NCBI GenBank assembly: GCA_016713535.1
Contig: JADJOY010000013.1
Location: 5,684-69,683 of the forward strand
Direction: 5' to 3'
Length of the DNA stretch: 64,000 nucleotides
Source of the DNA: JADJOY01 sp016713535 [NCBI: Deltaproteobacteria bacterium]
Lineage (GTDB): Bacteria > JADJOY01
Part shown: one piece after another, positions 29,713 through 38,698 of the stretch
Numbering within the stretch: position 1 is the first letter of the stretch
How the letters are laid out: every line of letters begins with the position of its first letter
Position numbers and translations under genes: made by a program
The notes under the pieces: generated by a model
Databases searched by the model: none
Seen by the model: only the letters and a program-made list of their open reading frames with translations
What the model was told of the DNA's origin: nothing

Positions 29713-30618
29713 CTACGACCCCACGTCGAGATCGACGTCCGGCACCATGTCCAGGAAGCGAGCGCGGGCGGCTCGATCGATCGCCTCCGCGCGCAGCACC
29801 TCCTCGGCGGCGCGCAGGTACTCGAGGGTGAGCGCGGTGGCGCGGTCGACCTGCCCCGCGAGGTCGGTGTCGGTGTAGTACCGACGCCTGAGCGCCGCTG
29901 CGTCGGCGAGCGCCGCCACTCCCTCCCGCCAGCCTTGCTTCCCCGAGAGCAACACCCCGTACCAGCTCGTCCAGCGCAGCCAAGCGTCGAGGGTCGCGCG
30001 TGACGGCGCGTGCGCGTGGACCTCGACGACCGCGCTCTCGATCACGCTGGCGAGCTCGGCCGGCACCCGCGCCGCCCACAGGGAAGCGCCGGGAAACGAC
30101 GACGTCACGTCACGCGGATAAGCGGTGCCCATGATGTCGTGACCGAGACGCTCCTGGTGGAAGAAGAGGCTCTGGTACTTCTCCGCCTCGGTGTGGTGCG
30201 ACTCGAACCAGCCGCCGCTGCGCGCGAGCTCCTCGCGGACGTGGCGCTGCACGATCGGGTGGATCAGCCGGTCCATCGCGTGGTGCGAGAGGTAGCCGCC
30301 CAGGAACGCGATCGCCGCGGCGCCATCGTCGCGAGCATCCAGGTGACGTCGCCGCACCGCCTCCACGAGCGCGAGCGCGAACCGGCCGACGCCGCGGGTG
30401 TGGAACACGTGCCCCCACGGATCGGAGAGCGACACCCGTCCCCTGAAGTGGCGCGCGATCTGGAGCGGGAAAGCGGTGAAGTACGGCAGGTCGACGAACA
30501 CCGCGCCGAACCGCCGGGCACCGGGCGCGCGGGTGAACGCGGCGGCGAAGCCCGCGGGCACGCCGGCGCGGGAGGCGCACTCGTCGGACGCCGTCGCGTG
30601 GAGCAGGAAGGCCGGCAT
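29713..30618 (-). CDS. Zinc-dependent phospholipase C-like domain protein
   Basis: A 301-residue protein with the PF00882-like core [17 protein letters not shown] near residue 100, where adjacent histidines and Asp are the expected zinc ligands. A second His-rich patch is [11 protein letters not shown]. No signal peptide is visible, and the start at 30618 begins the conserved MPAFLLHA. Members of this family are mostly uncharacterised and annotated by similarity to bacterial phospholipase C, so lipase activity is only a family-based suggestion. It is divergent from the TolC-like gene with 136 bp between. Confidence 0.7.
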   Translation of the reverse strand: MPAFLLHATASDECASRAGVPAGFAAAFTRAPGARRFGAVFVDLPYFTAFPLQIARHFRGRVSLSDPWGHVFHTRGVGRFALALVEAVRRRHLDARDDGAAAIAFLGGYLSHHAMDRLIHPIVQRHVREELARSGGWFESHHTEAEKYQSLFFHQERLGHDIMGTAYPRDVTSSFPGASLWAARVPAELASVIESAVVEVHAHAPSRATLDAWLRWTSWYGVLLSGKQGWREGVAALADAAALRRRYYTDTDLAGQVDRATALTLEYLRAAEEVLRAEAIDRAARARFLDMVPDVDLDVGS

Positions 30619-30754
30619 ACGCCCCAAGCTACCCGCTCGGCCGGGGGCAAGCCACGGCCAGCCGGCTCGCTCCGGCGCGCCCGACCGCCCCCGACCTCGA
30701 CGAGATCCCGGCCCCGCGCCATGCTCGCGCGGCCTGTCGCACCGAGGATGACTC

Positions 30755-32531
30755 GTGACTCGACGCCCGCTCTCACCGCGCCTGGTGCTCGCGCTTTCCG
30801 CGCTCGCGCTCGCCGCGCCCGTGCTCGCCCAGCAACCGACTGGCGAGCAGCTCGTTCCGCCCGGCTTGCTCGCCGGCACACCCTTCCACGTCGACGAGAT
30901 GGAGCGCGAGTCGCTCGCCGAGATCGAGGGCAGCCCGATCGTGCTGCGCGAGGCGCTCGCCACTTCGCTGGCGCGCAACCCCGTCATCCGCGAGCAGCTC
31001 CTCGGACCGGTCGTCAGCGAGGCCGAGCTCGAGGCGCGCAAGGGCGTCTACGCGCTCAGCTTCTTCGCCGACGCGGCGGCCGCGCAGAGCGTCACGCCGC
31101 AGGCGTCCGCGCTCGCCGGCGCGGAGGACATCGACCTGCGAACCCAGCGCTTCGGCGCCGGGCTCGAGCAGCCGATCGAGGCCAGCGGCGGCAGCGTGCG
31201 CCTCGGCATCGAGAACCAGATCGAGCAGACCAACTCGGCGTACGCGTCGCTCTCGCCGTCCTACGTGCCGACGCTGACCCTCGAGCTCAAGCAGCCGCTG
31301 CTGCGCGGCCTGCTCCTCGACCGCAGCCGCGCCCAGATCCAGCTCGCCGAGATCGACCGCACCCAGTCGGGGCTCGCCCTCACCCAGACCGTGCGCGACG
31401 TGGTGCGGGTCGTGGAGCAGGACTACTGGGAGCTCCACCACGCGATGCAGATCGTGCGCATCAACCGGCTCGCCCTCGAGCTCGGCAAGGCGCTGCTCGG
31501 CAACGACCGCCGCCGCTTCGAGGTGGGCGTGCTGCCCAAGCCCGACCTCCTCGACGACGAGGCCTCGGTGGCGCGCCTCGAGGACGACCTCGTCCGCACC
31601 CGCTCGGCGCTGCGCGCCGCCAGCGACGCGCTCCGCCGCGACCTCGGGCTGCCGCTCGCTGGACCCGGCTTGCTCGCGGCCGACCAGCCCACCGCGGACG
31701 TCCCGGACGTCGGGCCGGTGGACACGCTGGTGGCACGGGCTCTCGCCGAGCGCGAGGAGCTCAAGCGCGGCACCAACGTGATCGCGCAGCGCTCGATCGA
31801 GGCCGAGGCCGCCGAGAACGATCGGCTGCCGGCGCTCGACGTGGTCGCGGGGGCGGGGCTCACCGGCCTCGCCGGGAGCGGCCGCCCCACGAGCTTCGGC
31901 GGCGAGATCTTCGAGTCGCCCTTCACGGGCAGCTTCCCCGACTCCTACGACAGCCTCGCCACCGGCGACTACTACGACTGGAGCGTGGGCTTGCAGCTCC
32001 GCGTGCCGCTCACCAGCGACACCGCCGACTACGAGGCCCAGGTCGCGAGCGTGAACCGCCGTATCGCCGAGCGCTCGCTCACCCGCACGCAGCAGGACGT
32101 GGAGCTCGAGGTGCGCCGCGCCCACGACGACGCCGCCACCGCCGCGGCCCGCATCGAGACCAGCACCACGGCCTTCCTGCGCGCGCGCGACAACCTCGAG
32201 TCGGAGGCCAAGCGCTACACCCTGGGCGCGAGCCGCACCGACGACGTGATCCGCAAGATCGAGGCGTACGCACGCGCGCTCGCGACCGTGAGCCGCGCGC
32301 GCGCCGACCACCGCATCGCCATCGCCGCGGTGGAGCGCCTCCGCGTCCAACCTGGAGCGGGCGGGCATCCTCGTGCCGACCGGTGACGAGGCCGGCCGGC
32401 CCACACCCGAGGACGTGGGCGCGGGCAAGGCAGAACCTCCCGAGCCGCGGCTGGTGGGCGGCGGCGCCGCGGGCCCCACCGCCACCCCCGGCTCCGGCGC
32501 GCCGGTCGCTTCGCCCGTGCCGGCGCCGTGA
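30755..32531 (+). CDS. TolC-type outer-membrane efflux protein (one apparent frameshift near 32341)
   Basis: An outer-membrane channel for type I secretion or efflux. The start is the GTG at 30755, with a signal peptide ending PVLAQQ. The two repeated TolC helical/strand halves are seen (residues 70-300 and 310-530), with many long amphipathic helices. The main frame terminates at 32386 with an unlikely tail. Removing one C at about 32341 continues it as ASNLERAGILVPTGDEAG to a TGA at 32529-32531, with a Pro/Ala-rich end. That stop overlaps the next gene's GTG start (GTGA). No inner-membrane pump or adaptor gene is adjacent. Confidence 0.85.
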
Positions 32532-33207
32532 GCGACACCGTCGACCCGTTCGCGCGTGACGAGACCCGCGCGGCGGCGCGCGCGCGGGTGGCCGCGGCGG
32601 CGATCCCGCGCGGCTACTCCGGCGCCCTCCACGTCGTCTACTTCAACGCCTTGGCACTCACGGTGATCGGCTACGCGGTCGCCGGTCTCGATCGGCCACG
32701 CGCCTTCGAGGTCGCGCTCGCGCCGCTCTTCGTGGTGTTCGCGAACGCCTTCGAGTGGTGGATCCATCGCGGCCCGATGCACCACCCGGTCAAGGGGCTG
32801 CGTGAGCTCTACGACCGCCACACCCTCTCGCACCACGTCTACTTCACCGATCGCGACATGGAGATCGAGAGCGCGCGCGAGCTCAAGCTGGTGCTCTTCC
32901 CGCCGTTCGCGCTGCCCTTCTTCATCGTGCTGACCTCCCCGCTGCCGATCGCCGCGGGACTCCTGATCTCGGCCAACGCGGCGCGGATCTTCTTCGCGTC
33001 GGCGATCGGCTACTACCTCGTCTACGAGTGGATGCACCTCCTCCACCACCTGCCGAAGGCGAGCTGGATCGGGCGCACGCTCTTCGTGACCGCGGCTCGT
33101 GACCACCACACCCGCCATCACGACCGCGCCTCATGACGCGCGGCAACTTCAACGTGTCGTTCCCGCTCTGGGACCGGGTGCGCGGCACCGTGCTCGGCGA
33201 CGCCTGA
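32528..33207 (+). CDS. Sterol desaturase/fatty acid hydroxylase family protein (apparent frameshift near 33130)
   Basis: An integral-membrane di-iron hydroxylase. The three histidine clusters of the family are present: HRGPMHH, HTLSHHVYF and HHTRHHD, plus HLLHHLPK. There are about four membrane helices. The frame as read ends at 33136 just after HHTRHHD. The expected conserved tail (LMTRGNFNVSFPLWD...GT) follows in another frame to a TGA at 33205-33207, so one base appears lost. The 5' end overlaps the TolC-like gene by four bases. The substrate (fatty acid, hopanoid or carotenoid) cannot be decided. Confidence 0.82.
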
Positions 33208-33220
33208 GCCGCTTTCGTCG

Positions 33221-34093
33221 GTGAGCGCGCCGCCGATCCGCATCCGCATCACCGCCGACGACCTCGGCTGGTCGCCCGAGGTGAACGAGGGGATCGCACG
33301 TGCAGTGCGAGCCGGGACGCTCTCCGCGGTGAGCGTGCTGGCGACCGGGCCGGCGTTCGAGTCGGGTGTGGGCTTGCTGCGCGAGGCGCTCGCCGGGCGC
33401 CCGCCGGGCTCGGTGTCGGTCGGCCTCCACCTCGACCTCACCGACTTCCGCGCGGTCGCGGAGCCGGCGGCGATCCCGTCGCTGGTCGACGGCGAGGGGC
33501 GCTTCCGGCGCCGCTCGCGACCGCTGATGGTGGCGCTGCTCACGGGTGCCGCCCGGGTCGAGCACGTGGCGCTCGAGCTCGCGGCGCAGCTCGGGCGGCT
33601 GCGCGCGGCCGGCCTCGCGATCGGGCACCTCGACGGCCACCGCCACGCGCACCTGTTCCCGGGCCTCTCCGGGGTCGTCGCGGGCGCCGCACGCGAGCTC
33701 GCGTTCGTGCGCACGATGCCGCTCCGCGACCCGCGCCCGATCGCGCCCGCGGCCTTGCCCGAGCGAGTCGCGCTCGCGCTCCTGTCGGCGCGGCTGGTGC
33801 GCGCGCTCGGCGCGCGGTTCGGCGCGCGGCCCAGCGACGCGATCGCCGGCCTCGCCGAGGGGCGCACCCTCGAGAGCGACTGGATCGCGCGAACGGTGCG
33901 CGCCGCGCGCCCGGGCCTCACCGAGATCGTGACCCACCCGGGCGTCGCGGACTCGGGGACCGTCGGGCGCTCCCGCGGCCACGATCGCTCGCTCGATCTC
34001 GCCGCCCTCACCTCACCCGACCTCGCGGACGCGCTCGCGGAGCGAGGTGTGGAGCTGGTGCGCGGCGACGATCACCGCGGTTGCGCGTCGTGA
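33221..34093 (+). CDS. YdjC/ChbG-family carbohydrate deacetylase
   Basis: A 290-residue protein of the YdjC family, which removes acetyl groups from N-acetyl sugars such as chitooligosaccharides. The metal and catalytic motifs are ITADDLGWSPEVNEGI (Asp pair), VGLHLDLT (His), GHLDGHRHAHLFP (His pair) and EIVTHPG. The start is the GTG at 33221, 13 bp after the hydroxylase gene. Thus TolC-like, hydroxylase and this gene form a tight same-strand run. Some family members act in lipid A or hopanoid glycoside modification, which fits the neighbouring hydroxylase, but this is inference. Confidence 0.85.
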   Translation: MSAPPIRIRITADDLGWSPEVNEGIARAVRAGTLSAVSVLATGPAFESGVGLLREALAGRPPGSVSVGLHLDLTDFRAVAEPAAIPSLVDGEGRFRRRSRPLMVALLTGAARVEHVALELAAQLGRLRAAGLAIGHLDGHRHAHLFPGLSGVVAGAARELAFVRTMPLRDPRPIAPAALPERVALALLSARLVRALGARFGARPSDAIAGLAEGRTLESDWIARTVRAARPGLTEIVTHPGVADSGTVGRSRGHDRSLDLAALTSPDLADALAERGVELVRGDDHRGCAS

Positions 34094-34167
34094 CGGACGA
34101 GCGGGTATTCTCCGCGCCATCGCCCGACCCGGCCGAGCGGCGACCGCGAGACTGACCCCGAGCACCG

Positions 34168-35781
34168 ATGACCGAGAAGCGAATCCACGATCCCATCGGC
34201 GCCGCCGCCGCGTTCGTGCACGACCACGAGCGGCGCTTCCGTCCGCTCTACGTCGAGGCCGCGAGCGCGGCCTGGGACCTCGCCACCACCGGGCTCCCCG
34301 AGCACGCCGACCGCAAGACCGCCGCCGAGGTCGAGATCGGGCGCATCTTCGCGGACCTCGGCGCCTACACGCGGGTCAACTCGTTCGACCGCGTGCTGCG
34401 CGAGCACGCCGAGGTCGATCCGCTCCTGCGCCGCCAGGTCCACCTCCTCCGTCTCGCCTATCTCGAGGGGCAGATCGACGACACCACGCTCGCCGAGCGC
34501 GTGGCGCTCGAGACCGAGATCGAAAACGAGTTCAACCACCACCGCGGCCGGCTGCGTGGCGAGCACGTCGACGACAACGAGCTCCGGCGGGTGCTGCTGG
34601 GCGAAGACGACGTCGCGCTCCGGCGCGACGCGTGGCTCGCCTCGAAGGAGGTCGGCGCGCACGTCGCCGCGCGGCTCGAGCGCCTGGTGCGGATCCGCAA
34701 CACCGCCGCCCGCCGTCGCGGCTTCCGCGACCACCGGGCGCTCGCCCTCGCGGTGAGCGAGATCGACGAAGCCTGGCTCGATCCCTTCCTGACCGACCTC
34801 GACGAGCGCACCCGCGAGCCCTACCGGGCGATGAAGCGCTTGCTCGACGCGACGCTGGCGAGGCGCTTCGGCGTGAGCGAGGGCTCGCTCGCGCCGTGGC
34901 ACTACCCCGATCCGTTCTTCCAGGAGCCGCCGGTGTCCGAGGCGGCGCGGCTCGATCCCGGGTTTCGCGGCGTGGACCTCGTGGCGGCTTCGATCGCGAC
35001 CTTTCGCGCGATCGGGCTTCCCGTGGACGAGTCGCTCAAGGCGAGCGACCTCGAGCCGCGCCCCGGGAAGAGCCAGCACGCGTTCTGCATCCAGATCGAC
35101 CGCGAGCGCGACGTGCGCGTCCTCGCCAACGTCGAGCCGGTCGCCTACTGGGCCGGCACGATGCTCCACGAGTTCGGGCACGCGGCGTACGACCTCTACG
35201 TCGACCCGGCGCTGCCGTTCATGTTGCGTTGTCCGGCGCACCCGCTGACCACCGAGGCGGTGGCGCTCTTGATGGGCCGGCTGCTCTACGACCCGGCGTG
35301 GCTCGAGGCCGACGCCGGGTTCGAGACCTCGCGGGTGGCCGAGCTCACCGAGCCGCTGCGCGAGACCCGCCACGCGGCGCGCTTGGTGTTCGCGCGCTGG
35401 TGCCTGACGGTGATCGAGTTCGAGCGTTCGCTCTACGCCGACCCCGACGGCGACCTCGACGCCCGCTGGTGGGACGTGGTCGAGCGCTTCCAGGAGGTAC
35501 GCCGGCCGCCCGCGCGCAAGGCGGCCGACTGGGCAGCGAAGATCCACCTCTCGACCAACCCGGTCTACTACCAGAACTACCTCATCGGAGAGACGCTCGC
35601 GGCGCAGCTCGCCGAGACGATCCACGCGCGCACCGGCCGTGGCGTCTTCGGCAACCCGGGCGCCGGGCACTTCCTGCTGCACCAGGTGTTTCGCCCCGGC
35701 GCGAGCGTGCCGTGGGACGAGCTGGTCCGCCGCGCCACCGGTCGGCCGCTCGATCCCGAGGTCTACCTGACCGATTACTGA
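34168..35781 (+). CDS. M3/M2-like zinc metallopeptidase
   Basis: A 537-residue mostly helical protein with a gluzincin active site MLHEFGHAAYD near residue 332 and the third ligand Glu in TTEAVALLMG. Upstream, QHAFCIQIDR and VLANVEPVAYWAGT resemble bacterial M3-like oligopeptidases. The late motif STNPVYYQNYLIGE supplies the Tyr residues that stabilise the transition state. No signal peptide is present, so it is a cytoplasmic oligopeptidase of the M2/M3 clan. It adds to the peptide-degrading genes of this window. Confidence 0.82.
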   Translation: MTEKRIHDPIGAAAAFVHDHERRFRPLYVEAASAAWDLATTGLPEHADRKTAAEVEIGRIFADLGAYTRVNSFDRVLREHAEVDPLLRRQVHLLRLAYLEGQIDDTTLAERVALETEIENEFNHHRGRLRGEHVDDNELRRVLLGEDDVALRRDAWLASKEVGAHVAARLERLVRIRNTAARRRGFRDHRALALAVSEIDEAWLDPFLTDLDERTREPYRAMKRLLDATLARRFGVSEGSLAPWHYPDPFFQEPPVSEAARLDPGFRGVDLVAASIATFRAIGLPVDESLKASDLEPRPGKSQHAFCIQIDRERDVRVLANVEPVAYWAGTMLHEFGHAAYDLYVDPALPFMLRCPAHPLTTEAVALLMGRLLYDPAWLEADAGFETSRVAELTEPLRETRHAARLVFARWCLTVIEFERSLYADPDGDLDARWWDVVERFQEVRRPPARKAADWAAKIHLSTNPVYYQNYLIGETLAAQLAETIHARTGRGVFGNPGAGHFLLHQVFRPGASVPWDELVRRATGRPLDPEVYLTDY

Positions 35782-35815
35782 GCGGACCACCGGGAGGCGG
35801 TCCCTCGGAGGGCGT

Positions 35816-36165
35816 TCAGCGCTCGCGCCACACCCCGTCGGTGATCGCGGTGGCGCCGTGCGCTCGCGCAGCCGGCAACAGGTACGCGAGGACGCGCTCG
35901 CCGTCGTCGAGCTCGATCTCGCGGCGCACGTAGAGCTCGGGCACTCCTCGAACGCGTCGAGCGCCGCGAGGTGCGCGTCGCCGACCTCGAACACCTCACC
36001 GCTCACCGCGCTCGCGCCACCCTCGACGAGAGCGGGGTACTCGCCCGCAACCACCAGCGTGTAGCGCGGCGCAGTCCGCGCCGCTCGCACGAAGCGCGCG
36101 CCCGCCATCTGGTCGTGGTGGCGATGGGCGCGCTTCAGGCTCCCGTACACGAACACCCGCGGCAT
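35816..36165 (-). CDS. AIG2/gamma-glutamylcyclotransferase-like protein (apparent frameshift near 35940)
   Basis: The N-terminus VFVYGSLKRAHRHHDQM carries the family YGSL motif that binds the gamma-glutamyl group, and GEYPALVEGG and GEVFEV follow. The first frame degrades after ALDAFEECP near 35940. The next frame continues as ELYVRREIELDDG and ends VWRER at 35816, giving about 116 residues, the usual length. A single missing base explains the break. The catalytic Glu is expected in the FEECPELY region, exactly at the shift, so the gene's integrity should be verified. It is convergent with the M3-like gene. Confidence 0.75.
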
Positions 36166-36233
36166 CGACCGGCCCCTCCCGCGCGGCGATCCTACCGCGC
36201 CCCGGACGACGCACCGGAGGTACTCTCCGCACC

Positions 36234-37208
36234 ATGCGCCGGCGGTCCTTCCTCGTCACCGCGTTCGTCGCGCTCGCGTGTTCGGCGCCGATGGCCTCCT
36301 CGGCCGGCCAGCTCGGCGACTTCGAGCGCGAGGTGGAGCGCCCTCAGGAGCGCTCGTCCAACGACTGGGCGGACGACGACGGGCTGCTCGACTGCGACGA
36401 CTTCTTCTCCTGCCTGTTCGGCGCGATCGCCGTGGGCGCCGCCGAGGCCGTGGTGCGAGGCGCAGGCGCCGCGGCCGGCGAGGCCGTCGACTGGGCGCTC
36501 TTCGGGCCCAGCCACGACGACGACCGCGAGTGGCTCGGCACGGCCACCGGCGAGCCCGCACCGCCGATCCCGCCCCAGGATCCATCGCAGACGGTCCCGC
36601 TCCCCGAGCGCCGCGAACCGCCCGCGCCGCCCCCGCCTTCGCCGTCGGCACCGGCTCCCCCGGCGACGAAACCGCGCGGTGGCCCCGGCACCACCAACCG
36701 CTACGGCGGAGAGCGCGCCGCCGGCTCGTCGACGATCCCGTCTCTCCGGGTCGACAACGGCTACTGGCTCGTCCCCGACGACGTCGACGGCTACGCACTC
36801 CAGGCGCAAGCCGGCTACGGCGCCTTCGCCGCGAGCTTCGAGTTCCTGCGGCTCTGGGAGGACCAGCCGGCGAGCCGCCTCGACTCGTACGCGGCGGACG
36901 TGGTGTTCCGGTTCGCCGCCGGCGAGGTGTTCGAGTTCGACATCGCCACCGGCTACCGCGGCTTCCGCGGCGCCGAGCACCACGACGGCTGGGAAATCGG
37001 TGTCCCGATCGCGATCTACCCGTGGCAGTTCCTGGGCGTCGAAGCGTCCTTCAAGTGGGCGTTCATCGCCGGCAACGTCGTCGACGATTACCGCGCCGGG
37101 CTCGCGCTCCACCTGCCGTTCGTCACGCTGCGGCCCGGCTACCGCCACCTCGCCACGGGCGACGAGAGCCTCGACGGCCCCGAGCTCACCCTCGCCGTGA
37201 TGTGGTGA
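36234..37208 (+). CDS. Exported proline-rich protein with predicted beta-barrel C-terminus
   Basis: A 324-residue protein with a signal peptide (LVTAFVALACSAPMASSA). It has an acidic segment with two Cys (LLDCDDFFSCLFG), a long Pro-rich linker at residues 100-150, and a C-terminal half of alternating strands (LQAQAGYGAFAASFEF, VFEFDIATGYRGF) ending in an aromatic residue (VMW), as in outer-membrane barrels. No family is recognised. The design suggests an outer-membrane protein with a periplasmic proline-rich arm. Confidence 0.65.
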   Translation: MRRRSFLVTAFVALACSAPMASSAGQLGDFEREVERPQERSSNDWADDDGLLDCDDFFSCLFGAIAVGAAEAVVRGAGAAAGEAVDWALFGPSHDDDREWLGTATGEPAPPIPPQDPSQTVPLPERREPPAPPPPSPSAPAPPATKPRGGPGTTNRYGGERAAGSSTIPSLRVDNGYWLVPDDVDGYALQAQAGYGAFAASFEFLRLWEDQPASRLDSYAADVVFRFAAGEVFEFDIATGYRGFRGAEHHDGWEIGVPIAIYPWQFLGVEASFKWAFIAGNVVDDYRAGLALHLPFVTLRPGYRHLATGDESLDGPELTLAVMW

Positions 37209-37221
37209 GCGCGCTGGCGCC

Positions 37222-37290
37222 TTACCGCGGGCGGGGATGAACCCCGCCCCTACGAACCGCACCGAACCGTAGGGGCGGGCTCCACGCCCG
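37222..37290. repeat. Twin-hairpin palindromic element (REPIN-like), copy 5
   Basis: Two GC hairpins (GGGCGGGGATGAACCCCGCC and GGGGCGGGCTCCACGCCCGC) are held in inverted orientation around CTACGAACCG...CGAACCGTAG. The layout matches the elements at 6345, 10699, 15266 and 26765 although the stem sequences differ. It lies between converging genes. Confidence 0.7.
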
Positions 37291-37297
37291 CCCGCCG

Positions 37298-38632
37298 TCA
37301 GCGTGTCAGGAACGCGTAGCGCAGCAGGAAGAGCACCGCGAAGGTGTGCACCAGCCAGTGGGTCTGGGCCGCCTTACCCGTCACGACCTTGATGAGCGAG
37401 TAGGCGATGAAGCCGAACGCGATGCCCTCGGTGATCGAGAGCGCCATCGGCATGATGACGATCGCCAGGAACGCGGGGATCGCCTCCTCGGCGTCGTCCC
37501 ACGGGATCCCCGCGATCGCCTCGATCATGAAGTAGCCGACCAGGATCAGCGACGGCGCGATCGCCGGATGAAAGCTCGCGCCGCCGATCGTCACGTCGCC
37601 GCTCACCATCTGCACCAGCGGCGTGAAGAAGAGCGAGAGCAGGAGCAGTGCGGCCGTCACGACGCTGGTGAGGCCCGTGCGCCCGCCGGCCGAGACGCCG
37701 GCAGCGCTCTCGATGTAGCTGGTCACGGTGCTGGTGCCCGCGACCGCGCCCACCACGGTGGAGATCGAGTCCGCGAGCAGCGCCTCACGGGCCTTGGGCA
37801 GCTTGCCGTCGGCGGTCATGAGGCCAGCCTTCTCCGAGACGCCGACCAGCGTCCCGACGGTGTCGAAGAGCGCCAGGAACAGGAACACGAAGATCACCGG
37901 CGCCATCGCGGGTGTCAGCGCGCCGAGCGGATCGAGCTTCAGGAAGGTGGGCGCGAGCGAGGGCGGCGTCGACACCACTCCCGAGAACTTCGTGTAGCCG
38001 AGCGCCAGCGACACCGCGGTGGTGACGGCGATCCCGGCGAGCAGCGCGAGCCGCGACTGGCGCACCAGCAGCACGATCGACACCACCAGCCCGAGCACGG
38101 TGAGCAGCGCGGCCGGTGAGCGCAGGCTGCCGAGCGCCAGGCCGGTCGCCGGGTCGTGGACCACGAGTCCGCCGTATTCGAGCCCGACCAGCGTGATCAG
38201 GAGCCCGATGCCCGCGGCGATGCCGCGCTTGAGCGAGCTCGGGATCACCTCGATGAGCTTCTCGCGCAGCCCCACGCCCGCGAGCAGGATGAAGATCGTG
38301 CCGGCGATGGCGATGGCGCCGAGGGCCACCGTCCACGGCACCTTCATGCCGAGCACCACCGCGTACGTGAAGTAGAAGTTGTGGCCCATGCCGGGCGCCA
38401 GCGCGACCGGATAGTTGGCGAGGAACGCCATCAGCAGGCACGCGATCGCGCTGGCGATGCAGGTCGCGACCAGCACCGCGCCGGGGTCCATGCCCGCCTT
38501 GCCGAGGACCACCGGCTGGACGAACAGGATGTAGGCCATCGTCGCGAAGGTGGTGGCCCCCGCGACCACCTCGGTGTGGACCGACGTGCCGCGCTCGGCG
38601 AGCTGAAAGCGCCGCTCCAACCACTCGTTCAT
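37298..38632 (-). CDS. NCS2-family purine permease (AzgA/GhxP-like)
   Basis: A 444-residue inner-membrane permease with about 12-14 helices of the AzgA subgroup, which imports adenine, guanine or hypoxanthine with protons. Landmarks are GATTFATMAYILFVQP near the N-terminus, NYPVALAPGMGHNFYF in helix three, LFDTVGTLVGVSEKAG and TSTVTSYIESAAGVSAGGRTGL. Length and order are complete, and no frameshift is visible. The start is the ATG at 38632. It is isolated between a palindrome and the tandem-repeat array; no purine-catabolic gene is adjacent. Confidence 0.93.
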   Translation of the reverse strand: MNEWLERRFQLAERGTSVHTEVVAGATTFATMAYILFVQPVVLGKAGMDPGAVLVATCIASAIACLLMAFLANYPVALAPGMGHNFYFTYAVVLGMKVPWTVALGAIAIAGTIFILLAGVGLREKLIEVIPSSLKRGIAAGIGLLITLVGLEYGGLVVHDPATGLALGSLRSPAALLTVLGLVVSIVLLVRQSRLALLAGIAVTTAVSLALGYTKFSGVVSTPPSLAPTFLKLDPLGALTPAMAPVIFVFLFLALFDTVGTLVGVSEKAGLMTADGKLPKAREALLADSISTVVGAVAGTSTVTSYIESAAGVSAGGRTGLTSVVTAALLLLSLFFTPLVQMVSGDVTIGGASFHPAIAPSLILVGYFMIEAIAGIPWDDAEEAIPAFLAIVIMPMALSITEGIAFGFIAYSLIKVVTGKAAQTHWLVHTFAVLFLLRYAFLTR

Positions 38633-38698
38633 CGCGTCCCCCCCGGGTCGGATCCCGCGGCGACGCTAGCGTAGGGCTCCAGGCGGCGCCAAGGCGGC

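Noticed and set aside
34072-36165. A 697-codon minus-strand open frame
   Set aside because: Only its first 75 codons encode the AIG2-like protein; the remainder is antisense of the M3-like peptidase gene.
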